From Pseudomonas sp. UMAB-08 (GTDB taxonomy: Bacteria; Pseudomonadota; Gammaproteobacteria; Pseudomonadales; Pseudomonadaceae), in contig NZ_LT607421.1 of the NCBI RefSeq assembly GCF_900095225.1, positions 62,001 through 126,000 on the forward strand: a stretch of 64,000 bases of DNA, given 5' to 3'. Each line of letters opens with the position of its first letter. The stretch's first letter is position 1. The notes under the pieces are model-generated. The model made no database searches and was not told the origin of the DNA. It worked only from the letters and a program-made list of their open reading frames with translations. Made by a program: the position numbers and the translations under genes. Below, in pieces: positions 8,436 through 17,438 of the stretch.

Positions 8436-9875
8436 TCAATTCCCCTTGCTCAGGCTGTGAGTGTCGTCACCGTCGGAGCCGTCTTCGGCAGCCGAGAGTG
8501 GACGTGCAGGCGTGCGTTGCTGGCCCGGACCTCCGGGGTTCTGCTCCTTGCCTTCGTTGCTCACCGGGCCTTTGCGCACCAGGCGCATCATGTAGCCCAG
8601 ACCGACGCCGAACAGCGTGAAGTAGACCACCACGAACAACCCCAGGGTCAGGCTCATCTGCCCGAAACTGTGCCCGGACGACGCATCGGCGGTGCGCATC
8701 AGGCCGTAGACGACCCACGGTTGACGCCCGATTTCAGTGGTGAACCAGCCCGCCAACATTGCAATCAGACCCGACGGGCCCATCCACAAGGCCAGGTACA
8801 GGAACGCCCGCGAGTGATAAAGCTTGCCGCGCATGCGCAGCCACAGGCTCCACAAACCGGTAAAGATCATCAGGAAGCCCAGCCCGACCATGACCCGGAA
8901 CGACCAGAACACGATGGTCGAGTTAGGCCGGTCTTCAGGTTTGAAGTCCTTCAACGCAGGCACTTGCTCGGTCAGCGTGTGGGTCAGGATCAAGCTGCCC
9001 AGGTAGGGGACTTCCACGGCGAAGCGGGTTTTTTCAGCCTTCATGTCCGGCCAGCCGAACAGGATCAGCGGGGTCGGCTCATTGCCGACATTTTCCCAGT
9101 GACCTTCAATTGCGGCGATTTTAGCCGGCTGGTACTTGAGCGTATTGAGGCCATGGAAGTCGCCGATCACTGCCTGAACAGGCGCCACCAGCAAGGCCAT
9201 CCACATCGCCATGGAGAGCATGGTGCGAATTTGCGGTGTGTCGCGCCCGCGCAATAAATGCCAGGCCGCCGAGGAACCCACGAAGAACGCCGTCGCCACG
9301 AATGCCGCCGTGGCCATGTGTGCCAGACGGTAGGGGAACGACGGGTTGAAAATCACCGCCACCCAGTCCACCGGAATCAATCGACCGTCGACGATTTCAA
9401 AGCCCTGCGGGGTCTGCATCCAGCTGTTGGACGCGAGAATCCAGAACGTCGAGATCAGCGTGCCGATGGCGACCATGACCGTGGCAAAGAAGTGCAGGTT
9501 GCGCCCGACCTTGTTCCAGCCGAACAACATCACCCCGAGGAAGCCTGCTTCCAGGAAGAATGCGGTGAGCACTTCATAGGTCAGCAGCGGCCCGGTGATC
9601 GACCCGGCGAAGTCGGAGAACCGGCTCCAGTTGGTGCCGAACTGATAGGCCATGACTAACCCGGAGACCACGCCCATGCCGAAGTTGACGGCAAACACCT
9701 TGGACCAGAAGTGGTACAGGTCACGGTACACATCGTTCTGCGTTTTCAGCCACAACCCCTCAAGCACCGCCAGGTAACTTGCCAGACCGATGGTGATGGC
9801 AGGAAACAGGATGTGGAATGAGATGGTGAATGCGAACTGAATTCGGGCGAGATCGAGTGCCTCTAAACCGAACAT
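8436..9875 (-). CDS. cioA: Cyanide-insensitive terminal oxidase subunit I (CydA family)
   Basis: Quinol-oxidising, haem-carrying subunit I, 479 residues. Helix I starts with LDLARIQFAFTISFHILFPAITIG, holding the His ligand of haem, and the conserved GWFTTEIGRQPWVVYGLMRT segment lies near residue 390. The short quinol loop is typical of the Cio branch rather than E. coli CydA. The C-terminal tail is polar (Gly/Pro/Asp-rich). First gene of cioA-cioB-DUF2474. In P. aeruginosa cioAB is repressed by Anr at low oxygen, and a matching box lies 155 bases upstream here. Confidence 0.95.
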   Translation of the reverse strand: MFGLEALDLARIQFAFTISFHILFPAITIGLASYLAVLEGLWLKTQNDVYRDLYHFWSKVFAVNFGMGVVSGLVMAYQFGTNWSRFSDFAGSITGPLLTYEVLTAFFLEAGFLGVMLFGWNKVGRNLHFFATVMVAIGTLISTFWILASNSWMQTPQGFEIVDGRLIPVDWVAVIFNPSFPYRLAHMATAAFVATAFFVGSSAAWHLLRGRDTPQIRTMLSMAMWMALLVAPVQAVIGDFHGLNTLKYQPAKIAAIEGHWENVGNEPTPLILFGWPDMKAEKTRFAVEVPYLGSLILTHTLTEQVPALKDFKPEDRPNSTIVFWSFRVMVGLGFLMIFTGLWSLWLRMRGKLYHSRAFLYLALWMGPSGLIAMLAGWFTTEIGRQPWVVYGLMRTADASSGHSFGQMSLTLGLFVVVYFTLFGVGLGYMMRLVRKGPVSNEGKEQNPGGPGQQRTPARPLSAAEDGSDGDDTHSLSKGN

Positions 9876-10212
9876 AGGACTTCCTCTAATCAGGTGGTAC
9901 AGGCTACTGACCCGAGGTCAGCAGCGACTGCCCCCATGGATATGGAGTGCTGCGGGTTGAAATTGTTCTGTTTTGTTTCGCAACGCGGGGATTCGTGCAG
10001 CCGATCAGCATGCAAAGCCAGAAAATGCATTGACGCAGATCAACCAGCGATCAAAGAGTAGCCCTGTTTTGCAGGGTGAACTGTGTGGTCGATTGTCGCG
10101 TGGCGAGTTGCCTCACCTTCGCAAAACCGGATTGCGGTGCGCCCATAGTGGCAAACAAATGTTACAAAGCACGTGATAATCTCTCGCATTCACCGCCGAG
10201 GCCGCCTTTCCA
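9876..10212. promoter_or_regulatory. cioA / MFS divergent intergenic region
   Basis: 337 bases between two divergent genes with no open reading frame I would call. It holds the Anr-like box listed separately. A GATAAT hexamer at 10175-10180 is a possible -10 of the MFS gene, but no good -35 accompanies it. Confidence 0.4.
10030..10043. promoter_or_regulatory. Anr/Fnr-like binding box upstream of cioA
   Basis: TTGAC-GCAG-ATCAA matches the consensus TTGAT-N4-ATCAA with one mismatch. Its centre lies about 160 bases before cioA and 177 before the divergent MFS gene. Repression of cioAB by Anr is established in P. aeruginosa, and use of this copy is inferred. Confidence 0.55.
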
Positions 10213-11460
10213 ATGCCTGATCAAGCACCTGTGTTGCTGCGTCATCATCGACCCTTTCTGGCTTTCTGGTTTGCGCGAATCATCACCGCCAGCGGCTTTC
10301 AGATGTTGACCGTGGCCATCGGCTGGAACCTCTATCAACTGACCGGCAACGTTTTGGATCTGGGCCTGGTGGGCCTGGTCCAGTTCATCCCCCGGGTGAT
10401 TTTCATGCTGCACACCGGGCATGTGGCTGACCGTTATGACCGACGCAAGGTCTCCGCGATCTGCCAGGCGGCCCAGGCCTTGATCGCCCTGGCACTGGTG
10501 ATCGGCAGCACCACCAACAGCGTCACCCCGGAAATGATCTTCATCCTTTCGTTTTTGCTCGGTGCCGCCCGCTCTTTCGAAATGCCGACCACTCAGGCGC
10601 TTTTGCCTTCCATCGTGCCCAACTCGCTGTTTCCAAGGGCGGTGGCGGCGTCGCAGTCCGCTCAGCAGTCGGCAACCATTGTCGCGCCCGCGCTGGGCGG
10701 CTTTCTGTTTGCGTTCGGCAGCACCTGGGTCTACGGCCCGACGGTGCTGCTGTATGTCATTGCCTGCGCGCTGATGCTCAATCTGCCTGCGCGGCAGACG
10801 CCATTGAACAAAGCCAAGGCCACGCTGGACTCGCTGCTGGCCGGGATTCGTTATATTCGCAGCCGCCCGGACATCCTCGGCGCGATTTCGCTGGACCTGT
10901 TCGCCGTATTGCTCGGGGGCGCCACGGCGTTGCTGCCGGTATTCGCCAAAGACATTTTACTGACCGGTCCCTGGGGGCTGGGTCTGCTGCGGTCGGCTCC
11001 CGCAGTGGGTGCGCTGCTGATGTCGTTGTGGCTGGCGCGCTTCTCGGTCGAGCGCAACGTAGGACGGGTGATGTTCACTGCCGTGGGCATCTTCGGCGTC
11101 GCCACCATTGCCTTCGGCCTGTCGACTTCGTTCTGGTTTTCCCTGGCGGTGCTGGTCGTACTCGGCGCGGCGGACATGATCAGCATGGTGATTCGCGCCT
11201 CGTTCGTGCAGCTCGAGACACCGGACGAAATGCGCGGCCGGGTCAGCGCGGTGAACGGCTTGTTCATCGGTGCATCCAACCAGCTCGGTGAATTCGAATC
11301 CGGCCTCACCGCGCATTGGATGGGGACTGTACCTGCCGTGGTGCTCGGCGGCATCGGCACACTCGCCGTCACCGGAATCTGGATCAAACTCTTCCCCAGC
11401 CTGGCCAAGCGCGACCGAATGCGCGATCTGGTGGTAGAGCAAGAGAAACAGCCGGCCTGA
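10213..11460 (+). CDS. MFS transporter, EntS/DUF894-like
   Basis: Major facilitator of 415 residues with about 12 predicted helices. The loop motif GHVADRYDRRKV after helix 2 is the MFS signature, and the phrase MRGRVSAVNGLFIGASNQLGE before the last helices is typical of the EntS/MefA-like branch that exports siderophores or drugs. The substrate cannot be read from the sequence and no siderophore genes are nearby. It ends 31 bases before the convergent DJ-1-like gene. Confidence 0.85.
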   Translation: MPDQAPVLLRHHRPFLAFWFARIITASGFQMLTVAIGWNLYQLTGNVLDLGLVGLVQFIPRVIFMLHTGHVADRYDRRKVSAICQAAQALIALALVIGSTTNSVTPEMIFILSFLLGAARSFEMPTTQALLPSIVPNSLFPRAVAASQSAQQSATIVAPALGGFLFAFGSTWVYGPTVLLYVIACALMLNLPARQTPLNKAKATLDSLLAGIRYIRSRPDILGAISLDLFAVLLGGATALLPVFAKDILLTGPWGLGLLRSAPAVGALLMSLWLARFSVERNVGRVMFTAVGIFGVATIAFGLSTSFWFSLAVLVVLGAADMISMVIRASFVQLETPDEMRGRVSAVNGLFIGASNQLGEFESGLTAHWMGTVPAVVLGGIGTLAVTGIWIKLFPSLAKRDRMRDLVVEQEKQPA

Positions 11461-11491
11461 TAGAGGGCGCTGCCTTACACGACAGGCGACA

Positions 11492-12043
11492 TTAGATAAG
11501 CAGCAACTTAGCCATGGCCGTCCGTTTACCTTTACCGCACAACTGCTCCACCAGCGCCAACGCAAACTCCAACGCTGCACCAGAACCTTGCGCGGTGATG
11601 CAGTTGCCATCGACCACCACCGGTTGATCGACGTAGGTACACCCCGACAACCGATCACTGAATCCCGGATGGCAGGTCATGCGCCGTTGTTTGAGCACGC
11701 CGTACACTTGCAGTGCCACAGCAGGCGCTTCACCGATGGCGGCGTAAAACCGCCCCGCCTTCACCTGTTCATTCACTCGCTGGGCCAACGGCTGATGATC
11801 GGCCAGATGCTGTGCGCCGGGCATGCCACCGGGCAAGACGATCAGGTCGAAGCTTTGCGCCAGCACATCGACCAGCATCGCATCAGCGGTCAACCGCGTA
11901 CCACGCGCGCCCGTTAACATGCGTCGGGACTCGACGCTGGCGACCAGCACTTCAATCTCGGCGCGGCGCAGCACATCGATCAGGGTCACGCTTTGCAGGT
12001 CGTCGATGCCGTCGGCAACGGTGATCAGGGCTCTTAACGTCAT
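11492..12043 (-). CDS. DJ-1/PfpI family protein lacking the catalytic cysteine
   Basis: A 183-residue DJ-1/ThiJ-type domain: N-terminal strand with VADGIDDLQSV, central LIVLPGGMPGAQHL loop and YAAIGEAPAVAL nucleophile-elbow region, then a PGFSDRL segment. In active DJ-1/YajL proteins the elbow reads AIC and the first motif ends in Glu. Here the cysteine is Gly104 and the glutamate is Gln17. The fold is clear but deglycase or chaperone chemistry based on that cysteine is unlikely. The gene looks intact, so it may have a binding role. It is monocistronic and convergent with the MFS gene. Confidence 0.85.
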   Translation of the reverse strand: MTLRALITVADGIDDLQSVTLIDVLRRAEIEVLVASVESRRMLTGARGTRLTADAMLVDVLAQSFDLIVLPGGMPGAQHLADHQPLAQRVNEQVKAGRFYAAIGEAPAVALQVYGVLKQRRMTCHPGFSDRLSGCTYVDQPVVVDGNCITAQGSGAALEFALALVEQLCGKGKRTAMAKLLLI

Positions 12044-12191
12044 AAACGAATCCTTGGCAGTGATGCGTTGAGTCTAGTCAGCTTTTATGGCCCGGCAGCT
12101 TTTCCCCTAAGCATCTGCTAGCCCCCATCCACACACGCTGCTGTTATGATGCGCGGCTTTTTCCGACCTACAGAAAATGTACAGGCCAGTG

Positions 12192-12204
12192 GCACAGTCT
12201 GTGC
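12192..12204. promoter_or_regulatory. Short near-palindrome upstream of the NCS2 permease
   Basis: GCACAG-T-CTGTGC lies 56 bases before the permease start, in the region expected to hold its promoter. It could be an operator, and no known regulator is assigned. Confidence 0.3.
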
Positions 12205-12259
12205 TTTGCTGCTTTAGTCGATTCATTCAAGGCGCAGGACGCGTCACGGGGAGCCAGGC

Positions 12260-13555
12260 ATGCTGGAAAGGCTGTTTCAACTCAAAGCACACAACACCAA
12301 TGTGCGCACCGAGATTCTTGCGGGCGTTACCACCTTCCTCGCCATGGCCTACATCCTGTTCGTCAACCCGAGCATTCTCGGCGAAACCGGTATGGACAAG
12401 GGTGCGGTGTTTGTCGCCACCTGTCTGGCAGCTGCCATCGGTTCGGCCGTGATGGGCCTGATCGCCAACTACCCGATTGCGCTGGCGCCGGGCATGGGCC
12501 TCAACGCCTTCTTTACCTACACCGTGGTCCTGCACATGGGCCACACCTGGCAAGTGGCGCTGGGTGCGGTGTTCATCTCGGCGGTGATGTTTTTCCTGCT
12601 GTCGATCTTCAAGATTCGTGAATGGATCATCAATAGCATTCCGTTGGCGCTGCGCTCGGCGATTGCGGCCGGTATCGGTTTGTTCCTGGCGCTGATCGCC
12701 CTGCACAACGCCGGTATCGTGGTCGGCAACCCCGCCACCATGGTGGGCTTGGGTGATCTGAAACAACCGGCGCCAATCCTCGCCACCCTGGGCTTTTTCC
12801 TGATCGTCGCGCTGGAAGCCTTGCGCGTGCGTGGCGCGGTGTTGATCGGCATTCTGGCCGTGACCATCGTTTCCATCGTGCTCGGTTTCTCCCCGTTCGG
12901 CGGCGTGATGTCGATGCCGCCGTCGCTGGCACCGACCTTCTTGCAACTGGACATCCGGGGCGCACTGGATATCGGTCTGTTCAGCGTGATCTTCGCCTTC
13001 CTGTTCGTCGACCTGTTCGACAACTCCGGCACCCTGATCGGCGTAGCAAAACGTGCTGGCCTGATGGGCAAGGACGGTTACATGCCGAAAATGGGCCGCG
13101 CCCTGATCGCCGACAGCACCGCCGCCATGGCCGGTTCACTGCTGGGCACCTCGACCACCACCAGTTACATCGAATCGGCAGCCGGCGTGAGCGCGGGCGG
13201 ACGTACCGGCCTGACTGCCGTGGTGGTCGGGATCCTGTTTCTGCTGGCGTTGTTCTTCGCACCGCTGGCCGGTAGCGTTCCGGCGTTCGCCACGGCACCC
13301 GCCCTGTTGTTTGTTGCGGTGTTGATGATGTCGGGCCTGGCTGAAATCGACTGGGACGACATCACTGTTGCCGCGCCGGTGGTGATTACCGCCCTGGCGA
13401 TGCCGTTCACCTACTCCATCGCCAACGGCATCGCCTTTGGTTTTATCTCCTGGACGGCTATCAAGCTGTTGTCCGGGCGCCGGCACGAACTGAATTCGGC
13501 GCTGGTGATTCTGTCCATCCTGTTCGTGATCAAGTTGGGTTGGTTTAACGCATGA
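12260..13555 (+). CDS. NCS2 family purine permease (adenine/guanine/hypoxanthine type)
   Basis: Inner-membrane nucleobase:proton symporter of 431 residues with about 12-14 helices. It starts [37 protein letters not shown], the hallmark of the AzgA/GhxP branch (COG2252), and contains the family segments [21 protein letters not shown] and [15 protein letters not shown]. The exact purine cannot be assigned. A GGGGAG ribosome binding site precedes the ATG. It overlaps trmA by ATGA, so the two are translationally coupled, an unusual pairing of purine uptake with tRNA methylation. Confidence 0.92.
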   Translation: MLERLFQLKAHNTNVRTEILAGVTTFLAMAYILFVNPSILGETGMDKGAVFVATCLAAAIGSAVMGLIANYPIALAPGMGLNAFFTYTVVLHMGHTWQVALGAVFISAVMFFLLSIFKIREWIINSIPLALRSAIAAGIGLFLALIALHNAGIVVGNPATMVGLGDLKQPAPILATLGFFLIVALEALRVRGAVLIGILAVTIVSIVLGFSPFGGVMSMPPSLAPTFLQLDIRGALDIGLFSVIFAFLFVDLFDNSGTLIGVAKRAGLMGKDGYMPKMGRALIADSTAAMAGSLLGTSTTTSYIESAAGVSAGGRTGLTAVVVGILFLLALFFAPLAGSVPAFATAPALLFVAVLMMSGLAEIDWDDITVAAPVVITALAMPFTYSIANGIAFGFISWTAIKLLSGRRHELNSALVILSILFVIKLGWFNA

Positions 13556-14637
13556 GTGTCCCTTTCGACCCTACGAGCTATAGCCATCAGCTCGCAGAAA
13601 AAACCACGCGCTTGCGTGAATTGCTGGCGCCGTTCGATGCGCCCGAGCCGCAGGTATTCGACTCGCCGCGCGAGCACTATCGCCTGCGCGCCGAGTTCCG
13701 CTTGTGGCGCGAGAATCAGCAGCGCTTCTATGCGATGTTTGTCCCCGGCAACAACCACACGCCGATTCTGGTCGACGACTTCCCTATCGCCAGCCAGCGC
13801 ATCAATGACTTGATGCCGCTGCTGCGTGAACGATGGGAAGCCAGCGCGACCTTGAACTTCAAGCTGTTCCAGGTGGATTTCCTGACCACGCTGGCAGACG
13901 ATGCGATCATCACCCTCTGCTATCACCGGCCACTGGATGACGTTTGGCAGGCGGTTGCGGAACAGCTCGCCGCCGACCTTAATGTTTGCGTGATCGGCCG
14001 CTCGAAGGGCCAGCGCATTGTCATCGGTCGGGACTATGCGATTGAAGAGCTTGAGGTAGCCGGGCGCACCTTCAGCTATCGGCAACCGGAAGGCTCCTTC
14101 ACCCAACCCAACGGCGCGGTGAATCAGAAGATGCTCAACTGGGCATTCGACGCCCTGGGCCAGCGCGACGATGACTTACTGGAGCTGTATTGCGGCAACG
14201 GCAACTTCACCCTGCCCCTGGCGACTCGGGTGCGTAAAGTACTGGCGACCGAGATCAGCAAGACCTCGGTCAACGCCGCCCTGAGCAACCTTGCCGACAA
14301 CGGCGTGGACAACGTGACCCTGGTTCGCCTGTCTGCCGAAGAGCTAACCGAAGCATTGAATGAAGTTCGCCCGTTCCGCCGCTTGCGGGGCGTCGACCTG
14401 AAGAGCTACGAATTTGGAAGCATCTTCGTCGATCCGCCTCGCGCTGGCATGGACCCGGACACCTGCGAACTCAGCCGGCGTTTCGAGCGCATCCTGTATA
14501 TCTCCTGCAACCCGGAGACCCTTGCGGCGAACATCGCGCAACTGCACGACACCCACCGCATCGAACGCTGCGCACTGTTCGACCAGTTTCCCTATACACA
14601 CCATATGGAATCAGGGGTGATGTTGGTTCGGCGATAA
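13552..14637 (+). CDS. trmA: tRNA (uracil-54-C5)-methyltransferase TrmA
   Basis: Makes ribothymidine at position 54 of nearly all tRNAs. The 361-residue protein has the RNA-binding N-terminal part and the Rossmann domain with SAM motif [14 protein letters not shown], the DPPRAGMD motif, and the catalytic cysteine in [13 protein letters not shown]. The final [12 protein letters not shown] is typical of the family. Its start codon overlaps the permease stop codon by four bases. Confidence 0.97.
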   Translation: MSVPFDPTSYSHQLAEKTTRLRELLAPFDAPEPQVFDSPREHYRLRAEFRLWRENQQRFYAMFVPGNNHTPILVDDFPIASQRINDLMPLLRERWEASATLNFKLFQVDFLTTLADDAIITLCYHRPLDDVWQAVAEQLAADLNVCVIGRSKGQRIVIGRDYAIEELEVAGRTFSYRQPEGSFTQPNGAVNQKMLNWAFDALGQRDDDLLELYCGNGNFTLPLATRVRKVLATEISKTSVNAALSNLADNGVDNVTLVRLSAEELTEALNEVRPFRRLRGVDLKSYEFGSIFVDPPRAGMDPDTCELSRRFERILYISCNPETLAANIAQLHDTHRIERCALFDQFPYTHHMESGVMLVRR

Positions 14638-14730
14638 ATACAGGACAGAGGGCCATTGCGCGAGAGCCTGAAAACGCCACTGTCCTGCGAACTATTGGCT
14701 GAAATCTGTCTCTACATCCGCAACAAATCG

Positions 14731-14774
14731 CTGTTGATGCCCCTGAACGGACTGGCGCGGGGCATCGTCAACAG
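14731..14774 (+). other. Long hairpin in the trmA-metallopeptidase gap
   Basis: CTGTTGATGCCCC (14731-14743) pairs with GGGGCA plus TCAACAG (14759-14764 and 14768-14774), a 13-bp stem with a 3-base bulge and a 15-base loop, ending 35 bases before the next start codon. It has no T-tract. It may be a structured 5' leader of the metallopeptidase gene or an mRNA 3' end. Confidence 0.5.
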
Positions 14775-14809
14775 CGACACTCCTCGCTGGGTAAACAGAG
14801 GCTTCCCAC

Positions 14810-15697
14810 ATGCTATGGAAAAAAGGCAGACGCAGCGACAACGTGGAGGATGCACGTGATGACGCAGGAGGCGGTGGTGGGATGCGTTTTGGCGGAGGCA
14901 AAGGCCTGGGGATCGCCGGGATTGTGATCGTCGTCGCCTTTGGGCTGCTGACCGGGCAAGACCCGATACAGATCCTCAACCAGCTTACCGGTCAGATGAG
15001 CCAACCCTCGACGGCCGTCACTCCCCAGACCCGAAAAGCACCGCCAGCCAATGATCAGCAGGCCGACTTCGTGCGGGCCATTCTGGGTGATACGGAGGAC
15101 ACGTGGCGCTCGGTCTTCCAGCAGGGTGGCCGCCAATATAAAGACCCGACCCTGGTTTTGTTTCGCGGTCAGATAAACTCGGCCTGTGGCTTCGCTTCAT
15201 CGGCCAGCGGGCCGTTCTATTGCCCGGCGGATCAAAAGGTCTATCTGGACATGGACTTCTTCCGCGAAATGTCCCAACGCTTTTCCGCAGCCGGTGATTT
15301 TGCTCAAGCCTACGTCATTGCCCACGAAGTAGGCCATCATGTACAAACCCTGCTGGGGGTCTCAGCCAAGGTTCAGGCCGCCCGCCAACGGGGTCAACGC
15401 ATGGAAGGCAACAACGGTTTACTGGTGCGCCAGGAGCTGCAGGCCGATTGTCTGGCCGGGGTGTGGGCCTATAACGCACAAAAGCGTTTGAATTGGCTGG
15501 AGCCGGGTGATATTGAAGAAGCTCTGAATGCAGCAAACGCTATTGGCGATGATCGCTTGCAACAGCAGGGTCAAGGCCGCGTGGTACCCGATTCGTTTAC
15601 TCACGGCACCTCTGCACAGCGCGTGCGCTGGTTCAAGACAGGTTTCGCTCAGGGCCAACTCAATCAGTGCGACACTTTCGCCGCAAAGAGCCTCTAA
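14810..15697 (+). CDS. ypfJ: YpfJ-like neutral zinc metallopeptidase, membrane anchored
   Basis: A 295-residue protein of the YpfJ/DUF2343 family. It has a basic, glycine-rich N-terminus, one membrane helix (GIAGIVIVVAFGLLTG, near residues 32-48), then a soluble domain with the zinc motif HEVGHH and a downstream Glu in RQELQADCLAGVW. The domain ends CDTF, as family members do. The protease substrate is not known. The alpha/beta hydrolase gene starts four bases after its stop, so the two are likely co-transcribed. Confidence 0.88.
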   Translation: MLWKKGRRSDNVEDARDDAGGGGGMRFGGGKGLGIAGIVIVVAFGLLTGQDPIQILNQLTGQMSQPSTAVTPQTRKAPPANDQQADFVRAILGDTEDTWRSVFQQGGRQYKDPTLVLFRGQINSACGFASSASGPFYCPADQKVYLDMDFFREMSQRFSAAGDFAQAYVIAHEVGHHVQTLLGVSAKVQAARQRGQRMEGNNGLLVRQELQADCLAGVWAYNAQKRLNWLEPGDIEEALNAANAIGDDRLQQQGQGRVVPDSFTHGTSAQRVRWFKTGFAQGQLNQCDTFAAKSL

Positions 15698-15701
15698 TCA
15701 C

Positions 15702-16685
15702 ATGATAAAACCGCTATTGGTCTTGTTGTTGAGCACCCTCCTGAGCCTTACGGCGAATGCAGCGGATACTGCGGTGAAAGCCCTCAGCCCCCAGCGGCTG
15801 GCCATCAATGGCGGTCTGGCGACTGTCGGCCTGAGCAAAGACTGGAAAACGCCGCAGCCCAACACCCGACGCGCCGTGATCGTCATTCACGGTCGCTTGC
15901 GCAACGCGCAAACCTACCTGCGTAGCGCCGAACGAGCGGCCTATCGGTCCGGGTATCGCAGCACTACCCTGCTGATCGCTCCGCAGTTCCTGGATCGGAA
16001 AGACATCGTCAAACACCAACTGCCGGATTCGATACTGCGCTGGCACAAAGACGACTGGATGGAGGGTGACGCGGCTATCGGGCCGGTGCCGGTGAGCTCC
16101 TTTACGGTCATCGACGAGATTCTGGCGAAGCTGAGCGATCGCAAACTGTTCCCTGCGTTGCGCGAAGTGATTGTCGCCGGGCATTCGGGCGGTGCGCAGG
16201 TGGTTCAGCGCTACGTGTTGATTGGCAAGGGCGGTGTGGCACTGGAGAAAGCCGGAGTCACCCTGCGTTACGTGGTCGCCAACCCGTCGTCATACGCGTA
16301 TTTCGATGCACAGCGGCCCGGACCGGTGGACAAGGCGTCTTGCCCGGGGTTCGATACCTGGAAATACGGGATGAACAAGTTGCCGCCTTACGCTGGCAAG
16401 CAAACCGTCGAGCAGATCGAACAGAATTATGTGAAGCGTGACGTCACTTACCTGCTGGGTCAGCTCGATACCGACATCGATCACCCGGCACTGGATAGAA
16501 CCTGCGCCGCCGAAGCTCAGGGCGCCTACCGCCTGATTCGTGGTCACAACTTCTTCAACTATCTGCAACAGCGCCACCCTGAAGGGCTGAACCAGCGGTT
16601 GATTGAAGTGCCTGGCGTCGGGCATGACGGCGATGCGATCTTCACCTCACCTGAAGGGCAAGCCGCATTGTTCAGGCCGGAGTAA
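15702..16685 (+). CDS. Exported alpha/beta-hydrolase-fold protein
   Basis: A 327-residue protein with a signal peptide (MIKPLLVLLLSTLLSLTANA). The body has alpha/beta-hydrolase features: strand-loop AVIVIHGRLRNA, nucleophile elbow GHSGGAQ (Ser flanked by Gly) and a late histidine in PGVGHDGDAIF. That completes a plausible Ser-Asp-His triad, so it is probably an esterase or lipase-like enzyme of the periplasm. The substrate is unknown. A longer frame reaches back to 15528 inside ypfJ, but the ATG at 15702 gives the signal peptide. Confidence 0.8.
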   Translation: MIKPLLVLLLSTLLSLTANAADTAVKALSPQRLAINGGLATVGLSKDWKTPQPNTRRAVIVIHGRLRNAQTYLRSAERAAYRSGYRSTTLLIAPQFLDRKDIVKHQLPDSILRWHKDDWMEGDAAIGPVPVSSFTVIDEILAKLSDRKLFPALREVIVAGHSGGAQVVQRYVLIGKGGVALEKAGVTLRYVVANPSSYAYFDAQRPGPVDKASCPGFDTWKYGMNKLPPYAGKQTVEQIEQNYVKRDVTYLLGQLDTDIDHPALDRTCAAEAQGAYRLIRGHNFFNYLQQRHPEGLNQRLIEVPGVGHDGDAIFTSPEGQAALFRPE

Positions 16686-16718
16686 ACGACTCAACAGGCC
16701 CGATTCTGCTCGGAGGGC

Positions 16719-16790
16719 GTAGCAGCTGAGTTCATCACGCCAAATGCGCGACTGCTGCGCAGCCGATTCGCAGACAAGTCAGCTCCTACA
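16719..16790. repeat. REP-type element
   Basis: GC-rich imperfect palindrome (GCGACTGCTGCGCAGC core, end AGCTCCTACA) between convergent genes, of the kind repeated at 44.3, 46.9 and 51.0 kb. Confidence 0.6.
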
Positions 16791-16838
16791 AATAATGTTC
16801 TATTTCAAATGGTTATGAGTTGTTTGATAGATGCTGGC

Positions 16839-17438
16839 TTAAAGCGCCAGCATCTCGCGCAATGCAAAGCAATCGCTGGCGTACCAGTCAGTCAGTTCCG
16901 GCCATGGATTTTCGGGCAGGTTGACCAATACGGTATGGGTGCCTGCCGCACGACCACAGTCGAGGTCGAAGCGGTAGTCGCCGACCATCACCATCTGTGA
17001 GGGGTCTACATTCCACGCCTGAGCCAGTTTCAGCAGCCCTCCGGGATCAGGTTTTGGCGGCGCTTCGTCGCGACCGAGAACGTCATCGACGGCAAAACAA
17101 TCCGCCAGGCCAATCGCGCCGAGCGTTACGTGCGCCAACTCGCGGGCATTGCGAGTGAGGATGCCCAGCCGATATCCACGCGCCGCCAACTCACGCACCA
17201 GTTCGACCGCACCCGCCGCAGGCTGCGAAGCCAGGGCCAGCTCACGCTCGTGCTCCAGCAGCCAGGCATGCTTGGCCGCTGAAATATCGGGCGGCAGCGC
17301 GGCCAGATGACTGAGGATGTCATCCTGTTGCGGAATATCCAGGGCACGCTTGATCGCGGGAAAATCATGCACGGCCAAGGTCAGGGTGCCATCCATGTCG
17401 AACACCCAATGCCGAACCTGCGCCAGACTCACACCCAA
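16839..17438 (-). CDS. HAD-superfamily phosphatase (subfamily IA)
   Basis: A 199-residue haloacid-dehalogenase-type hydrolase. Motif I is VFDMDGTL with the nucleophilic Asp, motif II is LTRN, motif III the Lys in PPKPDPG, and motif IV is GDYRFDLDCGRAAG. Cap insertion between motifs I and II matches phosphoglycolate-phosphatase-like enzymes, but the substrate is not evident. The start overlaps the end of tesB by 10 bases, so the two are probably one transcript. Confidence 0.88.
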   Translation of the reverse strand: MGVSLAQVRHWVFDMDGTLTLAVHDFPAIKRALDIPQQDDILSHLAALPPDISAAKHAWLLEHERELALASQPAAGAVELVRELAARGYRLGILTRNARELAHVTLGAIGLADCFAVDDVLGRDEAPPKPDPGGLLKLAQAWNVDPSQMVMVGDYRFDLDCGRAAGTHTVLVNLPENPWPELTDWYASDCFALREMLAL

